Shown here one piece after another: positions 1 through 8,670 of a DNA stretch of 64,000 bases. A model generated the notes under the pieces. It searched no databases. It saw nothing but the letters and a program-made list of their open reading frames with translations, and was not told where the DNA came from. The stretch lies in contig JAOXRS010000066.1 in the NCBI GenBank assembly GCA_025800385.1, positions 310,001 through 374,000 on the forward strand, written 5' to 3'. Position numbers and translations under genes: made by a program. Position 1 is the first letter of the stretch, and every line of letters begins with the position of its first letter. Source of the DNA: Candidatus Albibeggiatoa sp. nov. NOAA (GTDB lineage: Bacteria; Pseudomonadota; Gammaproteobacteria; Beggiatoales; Beggiatoaceae).

Positions 1-338
1 TGGCCTTTTATTAGGGTTATAGCATTTTGATCTGGCATATGTGTTAAGCGGCCGAATAAAGAAAAAATAGTGAGAACACGTTGTACCCCTTCGATTAATT
101 CCCACTGATGTTGGCTATTCTCAACCACAAAGATGGGGCGAGTTGGAAAGCCTAATAGAAGATGTTCAATAAAACAGGTTTGTTCGACAATACTCCATGA
201 CATACAATCTTGATATTCTTTTGGAATAATAAAATGTTTGGCATCATATAAATCAATTAACCGCCCAAAAGTCATATCAAAACTATTTACATGTAAACGG
301 GCTTGTTTTTCCCGAATCTCATACTCCAAAGCATCCAT
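1..338 (-). CDS. DUF262 (GmrSD N-terminal-like) protein, partial at window edge
   Basis: The minus strand reads open from an ATG at 338 to the window edge, giving 112 codons without a stop; the C-terminal part lies outside. The segment IEGVQRVLTIFSLFG occupies the place of the DUF262 signature (I/V)DGQQRLTT, and an upstream IIPKEYQ resembles the conserved IP.YQR element. DUF262 is a ParB/Srx-fold NTPase-nuclease domain best known from GmrS/GmrD type IV restriction proteins and Brx/SspE-type defence proteins. In this copy the DG of the signature is EG and the following QQR is VQR, so activity is uncertain. Many DUF262 proteins are housekeeping-like and small, so a defence role is only a possibility. 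No convincing ribosome binding site is seen before the ATG. Confidence 0.6.
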   Translation of the reverse strand, partial: MDALEYEIREKQARLHVNSFDMTFGRLIDLYDAKHFIIPKEYQDCMSWSIVEQTCFIEHLLLGFPTRPIFVVENSQHQWELIEGVQRVLTIFSLFGRLTHMPDQNAITLIKG

Positions 339-441
339 AGCCTTATCCTACCTGAAGGCATGTAGAAAAAAGAAATGGGTAACCCAAATTAAAGCGATAA
401 ATAGATTGCATTCATGCCTCCTTTAGCGTTACCCAATTATT

Positions 442-1398
442 TTAGTTCTTCATTAAATCCATTTCTTGATACACTTTTTTGGCAGCAGGATGCAATGGCG
501 CACTCAAGCCTTCCAATAAGCTTTCTTTTGTAATTGTTTTGTAAGCAGGGTGTAGGCGTTTAAAATTCTCAAACTCATTTAAGATAGTGCGTAACACTAA
601 TTCAACCGTTTCATCCTTGGTATTTTTTTTCGTGACCAATACCGCTTTAACCCCCACGCTGTGCACATCTTCATTCACATTTTTGTAAATGCCTGCGGGA
701 ATAATACCTTTTGCGAAATATGGGTATTTTTGGATCATAGAATCTGCTGCTGCACCATCAATTGGGATGAGCTGAATATCTACTGAGTTTGCTGCATCTT
801 GAATATTCGAAGTTGGATGGCCAACCATATAAAAGTAACCGTCGATTTTTTTGTCACGTAATGCAGTCGGGCATTCTTGCGCTTTTAATACACCTGCTAA
901 TGCCAAATCATCACGACTCATATCAGATTCTGCAAGCAAAATATCTGCTGTTGCTTCGTTACCACTACCGGGGTTACCTAAATTAATTTTTTTACCTTCA
1001 ATGTTTTCCAAGGTATTAATACCTGACGCTTTAGATACGACTAAGGCCAGTAACTCAGGATAAATCGCCATCACAGAACGTATATCTGTATAAGGTTTTT
1101 TATCAAATTTACCAGCACCATTATACGCTTGGTAAACTACATCGCTTTGTGCAATACCGAAGTCTAATTCGCCATTTTTGATGGTATTGATGTTGTAAAC
1201 TGAACCGCCTGTTGATTCAACACTACAATGCATTTTGGTTTCAGATTTGTGTTTATTAACCAAGCGGCATATTGCACCACCTGTAGGATAATAAGTCCCT
1301 GTTACCCCACCTGTACCAATGCTGAAAAAATTAATTGCATGGGTATTGAATGAAAGGCCTAAAGCCAGTAAACCTGTAGCCAATTTTGTTTTTAACAT
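442..1398 (-). CDS. TAXI family TRAP transporter solute-binding protein
   Basis: Periplasmic solute receptor of the TAXI class of TRAP transporters (318 aa). The start is the ATG at 1398 because AAAGGAGT lies just upstream and the protein then begins with a short Sec signal peptide (MLKTKLATGLLALGLSFNTHA); an open extension to 1440 has no such support. The mature N-terminus FFSIGTGGVTGTYYPTGGAI is the typical family opening, followed by the NIxxIKNGELDFGIAQSDV ligand-binding region. TAXI receptors normally work with a fused DctQM membrane protein, often for glutamate or other dicarboxylates, but none is encoded nearby, so this is an orphan receptor whose partner must be elsewhere. The ligand cannot be read from the sequence. 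Confidence 0.88.
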   Translation of the reverse strand: MLKTKLATGLLALGLSFNTHAINFFSIGTGGVTGTYYPTGGAICRLVNKHKSETKMHCSVESTGGSVYNINTIKNGELDFGIAQSDVVYQAYNGAGKFDKKPYTDIRSVMAIYPELLALVVSKASGINTLENIEGKKINLGNPGSGNEATADILLAESDMSRDDLALAGVLKAQECPTALRDKKIDGYFYMVGHPTSNIQDAANSVDIQLIPIDGAAADSMIQKYPYFAKGIIPAGIYKNVNEDVHSVGVKAVLVTKKNTKDETVELVLRTILNEFENFKRLHPAYKTITKESLLEGLSAPLHPAAKKVYQEMDLMKN

Positions 1399-1606
1399 AG
1401 TAACTCCTTTGGATGTTTTAGCACGATCATTATTAAACAATGCCTCATGATTCGCAATAACAATGATAGTTTAAAATAGTAGATATAGGAAAGTTGAGAT
1501 TTTATTTATGCTTTTTTAGAAAGCTGGATAGGCTAGTAGGAAGGGGGGATACTGTTTGACATAGGAGCACAACTATTATGTAAGCTGTACTCCTAAGCAA
1601 ATAATA

Positions 1607-4474
1607 TTAAGGTGTTGGAACGCGTAATTTAGTCGCAGGATCGCCGATTAACACTAAATTACTTAAAATGTCACGACTTGCACCATAACTAAATGTCGCA
1701 ATTTTTGATGCAGTAATCACATCGCCCAACGTGGTTTGACCATCAATGAAAACAGAACGATACCATTGGTCATTCAACAATTGATATTCCCATAGATAGC
1801 CTAAACCTGCTGATGAGAATGTTGCAATGCCACCTTTTTTATCTGTAATCACGAAATTTTCACCCAATGAATTTTTACGCATATCACTGAAATACGCGTT
1901 TAAACAATTCAATGCCATCATAAAGGTGTATTTGCCTTCGTTTCCAAGCAATGGCAAATGGTCATTTCTAAATAATTCAGATTTACCCCACAACTCAATA
2001 TGCCCGTGACCGATATATTGCATAATGGATACGCCTTCGTTCACGTAATCAATAATTTGTTGAGTTGCTGACGCGGTATCTTTGCCATAATCATCTAAAT
2101 AAACTTTATAAGCAAAAGAGCGACGTTTTTCTAAAAACAACTCTAATTGGTCATTGGCAGACTCAAATTCTGCACCTCGATCGGCGACGAACAGCACACG
2201 TCTGGGTGCATCACTGGTATCATTTTCATAGGTGATTAGTTTCTCAACGACTGTGTTTACTTCTGCCACTGTTTTAGCAGGTAAACGCCCGATGGCCATA
2301 TCCGCCAATTCATCATCACCATCTACGCTGACAAACCAATTATCATCAGGTGTCACGCCATAACGTGTATCAGTAAAATGAGTAGGTACTAACGTATGCT
2401 TGTTGCCATCTTCTTCATACTCATCTTTATATAAGAAGGTTGCTGTGCCCAATAGTACGATATAGCGCGGTGTGGGTTTTGCCCAATGGTTGTAAGCATA
2501 AACAAGGAAATCCTTAATCGCTTGTGGATTGGCTAAGCCTTCACCAAATTCACGATAAATTTCATCTACTGTGACAATCGATGTTCTATAACCTTGATTT
2601 TGTCGATGGGTTAATAATGGCTGTGCAGCCTCTACATATTCAGGAATTGTAATCATGATGTAGTCAGCACCTTGTTGCCCATTGCGTAAACGTGGCTCAG
2701 GCACAAGCTGCATATCTGCAACAGATTTAATCCGTGTATTAATCAGAGCATAATAAGTGCGCTCACCATCAACAACGGCATCAAAAGTCACTTGATAATC
2801 ATCTGTATCGGTTTGTTGTTCAATAGTTGGATTAAGGATTTCTTTAATATGATATGGATCAGTGATGTCATAAACTGAGATCGTTTTTAAATTAAAGCCT
2901 TTGACGGTGACTTGATAACGTTCACCCGTACCTTGTAAGTTAAATTTCAACGTACTGTTACGCGCTTGGAATTGACGTGGGAAGTCGATCTCAACCCAAT
3001 CCAAATAAGTCACATCTTGTTCTGCTCCTGTGTCATTTGGCGCGTTTAGTAAGATTTCATTGGTTTTTTCGATTAAGGCTGTGGTTGAAAATGGAATTTC
3101 TGCAATATGGTAATCATCGCCATTCCAATACGTATCACCCACTTCCGTACCATTGACCGAGAAAATAAGGTGATGGTTTGGATCAGGTGGTACAGTTGAC
3201 GCACCTTGTAAAGCTAAACGCAATGTCGCCAACGGCTCGTCAGTCACATAAGCAGAGTACACATTTACATACGCTTTTTTGCTTGTAGGTGCGAACATAT
3301 TGAACCAAAACCAGTAATCTTGTTCTGGTGCATTAGGCGTTTCAGTCCAATAAGTACCATCTTTTTCATAGTGTAAACTTTCCATGAAATACGGTTGCAC
3401 AATACCTGTACCCGTCACTGTACCATCAAGGAAGTTACCTAATTTGACAGGCTCATCATATGCCGTGGTTTGAATATCACTACGTGCTTGCTCTAACTGC
3501 CAGCAATCCAAACGAAAAATACTGGTATCAGTAAAATGATCTTTATAGTTATTAGCATAAAACTCAATGACATCGCCTTCGCCAAATTGACGTGGGTTTT
3601 TCGCAATAATTAAAGGCATGATTTGCTGGTCTTTAAAATACAAAATAAATTGACCTTGGCTCAAACACGCTTCAGGCATACCTGCTTCAAGTAATTCGCT
3701 ATATTTGATTCGATAAACGGCTTTTGAGGCAACTTCAAAGCTGACGGTATAGCGTTTTGGCGCAAAAGGACTGGACAAAATATCTTCATCTGCACGCTGT
3801 ACACGTTGGCGTGGTACGTAACCGTTAATGGTGTTGTGTAAAAGGTCATCAAAGGCGGTGCTATTGTCCGAACGAGTTTGACGGCCATCAGCCATAGGTG
3901 GTAATGACTCGCTAAACGCTAAACGAAAACGCAAGCTACTTAAGTAACTCAATGTATGATCCGCTGCATTCCAACGCACAGGATACACTTTGACTTGCAT
4001 TACAGGTTCACCACGCAAATTGGCGCGAGACCCTAATTCTAACCAAGTATGTGGATATAATTGGTTGGATTGGTAAGCTTGTTCATCACGGGTAAATTGT
4101 GCAGTGATTTCACCAGAATCTAAAGCCACAGGTTTGGCAACAGGGTAAATATCAGCATCTGTTGTTAATGTGTTTTCAGAAAATTGCACATCTTCAATCG
4201 TGACTTTACCATTGGCAGGCACTTGCACCAAAGTTGCTAGCATGGGCAACTCAGGATAGCCAGCTTGTTTGGTTTTCGCCCATTGCTCAATCACAATGCG
4301 TTGATAGGTTTGCTGGTCATCGCCAACCACTGTTTGTAATGGATTGGACATCGTAGGAAATTGTAATTCTAGTTCAACCCAATCAGAACCTCGGTCTACT
4401 ATTTTTAAATCTTGTGCCCACGCCGAGCTGTAATAAAGCAAGCTGAATAATAACAGCAAGATAAAACGTTTCAT
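1607..4474 (-). CDS. C25 (gingipain-like) family cysteine peptidase, exported
   Basis: Exported protein of 955 aa. The ATG at 4474 follows AAGG with 7 nt spacing; a GTG at 4480 is the alternative. A signal peptide covers roughly residues 1-20 (MKRFILLLLFSLLYYSSAWA). The N-terminal half resembles the propeptide/Ig-like region of C25 peptidases and the central part is beta-rich. The peptidase domain lies at about 600-955, with the His motif YIGHG (H823) and the Cys motif ALNCLNAYF (C857). The 34-residue spacing is close to that of the catalytic His-Cys pair of gingipain R. The chain ends right after LIGDPATKLRVPTP, so it has no C-terminal sorting domain of the type IX kind. Role: probably secreted or periplasmic proteolysis; substrate unknown. 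Confidence 0.85.
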   Translation of the reverse strand: MKRFILLLLFSLLYYSSAWAQDLKIVDRGSDWVELELQFPTMSNPLQTVVGDDQQTYQRIVIEQWAKTKQAGYPELPMLATLVQVPANGKVTIEDVQFSENTLTTDADIYPVAKPVALDSGEITAQFTRDEQAYQSNQLYPHTWLELGSRANLRGEPVMQVKVYPVRWNAADHTLSYLSSLRFRLAFSESLPPMADGRQTRSDNSTAFDDLLHNTINGYVPRQRVQRADEDILSSPFAPKRYTVSFEVASKAVYRIKYSELLEAGMPEACLSQGQFILYFKDQQIMPLIIAKNPRQFGEGDVIEFYANNYKDHFTDTSIFRLDCWQLEQARSDIQTTAYDEPVKLGNFLDGTVTGTGIVQPYFMESLHYEKDGTYWTETPNAPEQDYWFWFNMFAPTSKKAYVNVYSAYVTDEPLATLRLALQGASTVPPDPNHHLIFSVNGTEVGDTYWNGDDYHIAEIPFSTTALIEKTNEILLNAPNDTGAEQDVTYLDWVEIDFPRQFQARNSTLKFNLQGTGERYQVTVKGFNLKTISVYDITDPYHIKEILNPTIEQQTDTDDYQVTFDAVVDGERTYYALINTRIKSVADMQLVPEPRLRNGQQGADYIMITIPEYVEAAQPLLTHRQNQGYRTSIVTVDEIYREFGEGLANPQAIKDFLVYAYNHWAKPTPRYIVLLGTATFLYKDEYEEDGNKHTLVPTHFTDTRYGVTPDDNWFVSVDGDDELADMAIGRLPAKTVAEVNTVVEKLITYENDTSDAPRRVLFVADRGAEFESANDQLELFLEKRRSFAYKVYLDDYGKDTASATQQIIDYVNEGVSIMQYIGHGHIELWGKSELFRNDHLPLLGNEGKYTFMMALNCLNAYFSDMRKNSLGENFVITDKKGGIATFSSAGLGYLWEYQLLNDQWYRSVFIDGQTTLGDVITASKIATFSYGASRDILSNLVLIGDPATKLRVPTP

Positions 4475-4837
4475 AATCACACCTTAAATCAAAAATCAAA
4501 ATTTATTAGCTATAAAGTATAGCAATAATAATATGGTGGATTTCAGTTTTTATAGTGTATTAAGGGTATGAGATAGGCGAAAAAACAGACGAAAATAGCA
4601 TTGATATTTTACTTATAACCAAAAATTGCTTAAAAAATATATTATAAATAGCAAGTTGAGCATATTATTGTGAGTAGAGGTTGCTTGATAAAAATGAGGC
4701 CTGTGAATGTGAGTCTACGGTTTTGGTAAGATGTTTATTTATTTTTAAACTGTTGCATGACTAAATCGTATAAAATAATGTATTTTTTCATATTTTACTC
4801 TTTTTAAATAACTCATTTATGTGGTAGGTCATCGTTT
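4475..4837. other. Intergenic region between divergent peptidase and GNAT genes
   Basis: A very AT-rich 363-nt divergent spacer that must hold the promoters of the C25 peptidase (left) and the GNAT gene (right). TATAAAATAAT near 4769-4779 looks like a -10 element for the rightward gene, but no good -35 sits at the right distance. No RNA gene, repeat or conserved small ORF was seen. Confidence 0.4.
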
Positions 4838-5440
4838 ATGCAGGTCTCTTTTAAACAGCCTATTTCAGGTTTTACATTTCATTTAGGATTGATGTCAGAT
4901 GAGCATCATAAACACCTAATTAAATTAGCTCAAAATCCACAATTATCCGATTCAATGGGTTGGGATACTTTTTTTAAAGATGATGATATAAAAGGTTTTT
5001 TATCCGCCATTTCAGAACATGCTTTGCCCTATTCTCAAGTAAGTCAGGCAGTTATTTTTGGCATTTACCCAAGCTCAGAAGCGTTACCAGTGGGTTATGT
5101 TGTCCTCAAAGGGTTTAATCCAGACTTACAGACAGCAGAGATCGGCATTGCAATTTTAGATCAAAAATTTAAAGGTTTAGGTCGGTTAGCAGCAGGCTTA
5201 ATGATTGAATATGGTTTTGCAAAGTTGCAGTTGAATACAATTGCCGCAACAATTTTATGTTCAAATCAAAACTCTATTAATACATCTAAGAAGTTAGGTT
5301 TTGAGACCAAATCAATTTTATATCAATCTTGGACATTACCAAGTGGGGAATTAACTGATATGGTTTGGCAAGAATTAAACAGTACCACATGGAATAAGCA
5401 AATAGTAAGTAAACAGTTTCAAATCAATATCATTATATAA
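4838..5440 (+). CDS. GNAT family N-acetyltransferase
   Basis: Acetyl-CoA dependent N-acetyltransferase fold, 200 aa, cytoplasmic. Motif A with the acetyl-CoA pyrophosphate loop is visible as QKFKGLGRLAAGLM (about residues 107-120), preceded by the beta4 strand TAEIGIAILD. Motif B appears as NQNSINTSKKLGF (about 147-159), the usual NxxSxxxxxKxGF of RimI/RimJ-like enzymes. The N-terminal third is not recognisable. The acceptor substrate cannot be predicted. The ribosome binding site is weak (TAGG). It is followed at short distance by a SET-domain gene on the same strand, so the two may be co-transcribed. Confidence 0.82.
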   Translation: MQVSFKQPISGFTFHLGLMSDEHHKHLIKLAQNPQLSDSMGWDTFFKDDDIKGFLSAISEHALPYSQVSQAVIFGIYPSSEALPVGYVVLKGFNPDLQTAEIGIAILDQKFKGLGRLAAGLMIEYGFAKLQLNTIAATILCSNQNSINTSKKLGFETKSILYQSWTLPSGELTDMVWQELNSTTWNKQIVSKQFQINIII

Positions 5441-5515
5441 TTTTAATGACTTTCTTTGTTTTTAATGAATGTTCACTGTAAAATAGGCTGTTACTCGACC
5501 AAAGGTAGCTTTTAC

Positions 5516-5905
5516 GTGATTACAGTGCATTCTACTTCTGACAAAGGCCGTGGTGTGGTTGCAACAACAGCAATAGAAAAGGGTACACTAATTGAACGTG
5601 CGCCTGTTGCTTCTTTTCCAGCTGAACAAAGGCCAATTATAGATTCTACAAATATCGCGAAATATTATTTTGTATTACCATCAGAGTACAAACATAATAA
5701 ACACGTTAACGGCCATTTTGTATTTGGGCTGTTATCGCTATGTAATCACAGTGAAGTACCCAATGCTTATATTAATTGGGAACAGGATAATGTTGGATTG
5801 TGGGCACAACTGATTGCATTACAAGATATCCAAAAAGGGCAAGAAGTTTCATTATTTTATACAAATGTAGATGAATATAGTTTTAATAGTGGTGTTATAT
5901 CTTAA
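5516..5905 (+). CDS. Small SET domain-containing protein
   Basis: Stand-alone SET domain of about 129 aa. The post-SET-free bacterial type is recognised by DKGRGVVATTAIEKGTLIE at the N-terminus, the knot motif GLLSLCNHSEVPNA (NHS) and the C-terminal GQEVSLFYTN, where the Tyr is the usual catalytic or substrate-channel residue. SET domains transfer a methyl group from S-adenosylmethionine to protein lysines; bacterial targets are mostly unknown. The start is uncertain: GTG at 5516 gives the typical compact N-terminus MITVHSTSDKGRG and has AAAGG upstream, while an ATG at 5465 would add 17 residues without a visible ribosome binding site. It follows the GNAT gene on the same strand. Confidence 0.78.
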   Translation: MITVHSTSDKGRGVVATTAIEKGTLIERAPVASFPAEQRPIIDSTNIAKYYFVLPSEYKHNKHVNGHFVFGLLSLCNHSEVPNAYINWEQDNVGLWAQLIALQDIQKGQEVSLFYTNVDEYSFNSGVIS

Positions 5906-6072
5906 GTGTTGAATTATAGAAATACTTTTTAATAATGGTTTGCCCTCAAATATATTGACACAGGACAATCATATGCTTTTTTAGAATGTTACTTCCTTAA
6001 CATATTTTTAAATAATGATAGGTTTTCACATGTTCTAAACACCATTGTCCTGATAGAAGCACTAACAACAGA

Positions 6073-6594
6073 TTATTCGGATTTATTCTTATTCCACCAG
6101 CGATTTGGATTATCATCATCTGCACTCAAGGCTTGACTACGCCATACATCCTTGATGTAAACGACAGGTTCTTCATAGCTATGGGCTTTGTGTATTGCGT
6201 CAATTGCATTTTTTAATAAAGTACTATCTTGAGGAATAGAAAAAGTGACTCGAGTTGATGGGTCTCTTAAAGCAGTCTTATGCTCACCTCCTTTCGAATT
6301 ACTTTTAGGGCGAAAATGTTCAAACCCTGGAGCATCAAGGAAGAGGACTTGGTCATACTTGTCACCATATTCCAAACTTACAGCAGCAACTAGTGCACTT
6401 AGTACACTTTCAACATTAGCATTTGGCACATGCGTTTCAACTAAGTAGGCTTGCTCTAATCGATAACCATTACCCTGTATTTGCTCTGGTGCTACGTTAG
6501 CTGATGAGTCAAGCCCATATGCTAATGAACCTGAAAGACCTATAGTTAAAAGTGTTCCATAAACAGATGCTTTAACAAATTTTGCTATTGTCAC
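6073..6594 (-). CDS. Exported protein with NIF3-insert/CutA-like domain
   Basis: Protein of 173 aa starting at GTG 6594, chosen because TTAAGGAA lies 7 nt upstream and the product then opens with a signal peptide (about residues 1-27, ending LSGSLAYG). The mature part matches the domain inserted in NIF3/YqfO proteins, a CutA/PII-like ferredoxin fold. It shows the pattern V..A.......YD...F...GFEHFRP, then a second half ending AIHKAHSYEEPVVYI, where AHxYEEP is the most conserved string of that domain. NIF3-insert domains are normally cytoplasmic; an exported free-standing copy is unusual. The gene lies 78 nt downstream of the P-type ATPase on the same strand, suggesting a joint role in metal handling. 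The C-terminus is polar and Asn/Trp-rich (NPNRWWNKNKSE). Confidence 0.62.
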   Translation of the reverse strand: MTIAKFVKASVYGTLLTIGLSGSLAYGLDSSANVAPEQIQGNGYRLEQAYLVETHVPNANVESVLSALVAAVSLEYGDKYDQVLFLDAPGFEHFRPKSNSKGGEHKTALRDPSTRVTFSIPQDSTLLKNAIDAIHKAHSYEEPVVYIKDVWRSQALSADDDNPNRWWNKNKSE

Positions 6595-6672
6595 TAGATA
6601 TTCCTTAATGGTAATTATTTTCACGGTAATAAATACTAAATCAACTTGTAACATAATGCCAATAATAATTCA

Positions 6673-8670
6673 TTAAGAAGATGTTAGTTCATTATGATGT
6701 TTTATAAAAGGCAATAATGTATTTGCTAAACCAGCCACTGAACCCAAGTAAAAAATACTCATACTGGTCGCCAACCCAAAATGCAGTACATATACCCCTC
6801 CAATATTTAATATGCCCGGTGCGATACTTAAGAATAGATTATGATTCATGTTTTTTTCAAAGTCATCGGTTAACTCAAATAACTTAAACAACGGTGTCAG
6901 CGAGCCATTCATAAAAATAATTTGTGCTGTGTCAGTAGCCGCACTGGATGCACCTTTCATTGAAATGGATACTTGTGCAGACTTCAGTGCAATTGCATCA
7001 TTAATTCCGTCACCGATAAAACAGACAAACTTGCCTTCATCACGTAGTTGTTTAACTAAATCTGCTTTGTGCTCGGGTAAGGTCTCAGCAAAATAGTGTT
7101 GAACCCCTAATTGATTGGCAATATTACGTGTGGGTTGTTCATGGTCGCCAGAAATAATGTATGTGCTTAATCCACGTTGATGCAGATAATCAATCAATGC
7201 CTTGGCCTCTGGACGAATACTAGGTTGCATTTCTAATATACCTGCCAGTTCATCATCGATTGCAACATAAATCAGAGAGTGACCTTGTTGCTCCGCTTGG
7301 TGTTGAATCTCTGTGATATTAGATGGTAATACGATATTCTCACGCTGCATAAAACGCGCACTGCCTACACAAATTAGCTTTTGTGCTACTTGTACTTTAA
7401 TCCCATACCCGACCACATAATAGGTTGAATCAGGCGTGAGTAATGTAATTTCGTGCTCATTTGCTTTATCAAGAATTGCTTTTGCAATCGGATGGGTTTG
7501 GCGATATTCAGCACTGGCAGCATAAGTTAATAGCTCTGTTGCATCATATGTTGAAAATAAATGAGTATGGCTGATGGTTGGTTGTTCTAAAGTTAATGTG
7601 CCCGTTTTATCAAAAATAACAGTATCCACTTCATGCAGAGATTCTAAGACTCGACCATCTTTGATTAAAATGCCTTGGCGCGAGAAAATTTGTAGATAAT
7701 TTAAAACACTGATTGGTCCATAGACCATCATGCGGTAGCCTAAACCCGACCATAAAGCCGCCATTGCCGCCGTCGGGCTGATTAAAGCCAATGCAAGTCC
7801 GCCTGCTCCTAATTCTACAGGCAACAATCCATCCGCAATTTGCTTACCACGCAGTGTTAAATTTTCTTTATAACTTTTTGTATTATTTAAAATATCACCA
7901 ATTTTAGCGGCAACAGTCTCATTGCCTGCAGTGTTTACTTTGATATGAATGCGCCCCGTTAAAGCTAAGGTAGCGGCAAACACCTCATCACCTATGTTTT
8001 TTTCAACAGCTTGACTTTCTCCCGTTAAAACATGTTGGTCAATACTGGCAATGCCTTGTTGAATCACACCATCAACAGGAATAATCTCACCTGCATGAAC
8101 CACAACAATGTCGTTTTTTTGCACGTTATCAAAAGGTACTTGGATTTCAATACCCTGTTTTTCTAGCCAAACATGACTAGGTTGTTCGGAAAAAATATTG
8201 ACTAGATGTTTTTGAGAATTTTCTTCTGTTCTCTTGACAAGTTTGACCATAAAGTCACTGGCTAAAATGCCTAATGTTGCTAACAATAAATTCCCTGTCA
8301 GAATCATGCTAATTGCTAAGGCTGAAGACATAGCATAAACCGTAATATAACGGCCTTGTTTTAAATCTTGCCATGTTGCATAAAAAAAATGTCGGGCTAG
8401 ATAAAATGCGGCCAAACTACCGAACAGGTAAAGCGAGGGAAAATTGATACCTAGCAACACAGTACTGATCGCAGCGGTAGATAAAAGTAGGCTTTTACGT
8501 TTTTTTGGCACTGAAAGCGATTGGTCTAATACAACATCTTGCACATCTTTTAATAATTTTTTCCCTGTTGGAGAGGATGTCGTTTTTTTAGTATCAGATG
8601 TCTTGCGCTTTTTAGTACTTACACCAAGCCAAGCAACTGTACTACCTAAAATAGCCAGCTCAATTAGCAT
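6673..8670 (-). CDS. P1B-like P-type ATPase lacking the CPC motif
   Basis: Membrane transport ATPase of 665 aa. All catalytic signatures are present: TGES of the actuator domain (about 215), the phosphorylated Asp in DKTGTLT (D354), the HP dipeptide in THPIAKAI that marks P1B ATPases (about 392), and GDGIND of the hinge (about 552). The metal-site helix before D354 should carry CPC, SPC or a similar motif; here it reads YGPISVLNY (P319), so both metal-binding cysteines are gone. There is no N-terminal HMA CxxC domain either; instead one short hydrophobic segment is followed by a Lys/Thr/Ser-rich stretch (about 20-60). Topology after that fits the usual helix pairs. Substrate is unknown. It precedes the exported NIF3-insert protein gene. 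Confidence 0.85.
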   Translation of the reverse strand: MLIELAILGSTVAWLGVSTKKRKTSDTKKTTSSPTGKKLLKDVQDVVLDQSLSVPKKRKSLLLSTAAISTVLLGINFPSLYLFGSLAAFYLARHFFYATWQDLKQGRYITVYAMSSALAISMILTGNLLLATLGILASDFMVKLVKRTEENSQKHLVNIFSEQPSHVWLEKQGIEIQVPFDNVQKNDIVVVHAGEIIPVDGVIQQGIASIDQHVLTGESQAVEKNIGDEVFAATLALTGRIHIKVNTAGNETVAAKIGDILNNTKSYKENLTLRGKQIADGLLPVELGAGGLALALISPTAAMAALWSGLGYRMMVYGPISVLNYLQIFSRQGILIKDGRVLESLHEVDTVIFDKTGTLTLEQPTISHTHLFSTYDATELLTYAASAEYRQTHPIAKAILDKANEHEITLLTPDSTYYVVGYGIKVQVAQKLICVGSARFMQRENIVLPSNITEIQHQAEQQGHSLIYVAIDDELAGILEMQPSIRPEAKALIDYLHQRGLSTYIISGDHEQPTRNIANQLGVQHYFAETLPEHKADLVKQLRDEGKFVCFIGDGINDAIALKSAQVSISMKGASSAATDTAQIIFMNGSLTPLFKLFELTDDFEKNMNHNLFLSIAPGILNIGGVYVLHFGLATSMSIFYLGSVAGLANTLLPFIKHHNELTSS

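Noticed and set aside
238..426. Small plus-strand ORF of 62 codons
   Set aside because: It lies antisense to the DUF262 gene, has no ribosome binding site and an unlikely composition.
376..435. Inverted repeat TGGGTAAC/GTTACCCA after the TAXI gene as terminator
   Set aside because: The loop is 44 nt long and no T-run follows, so it is not a convincing intrinsic terminator.
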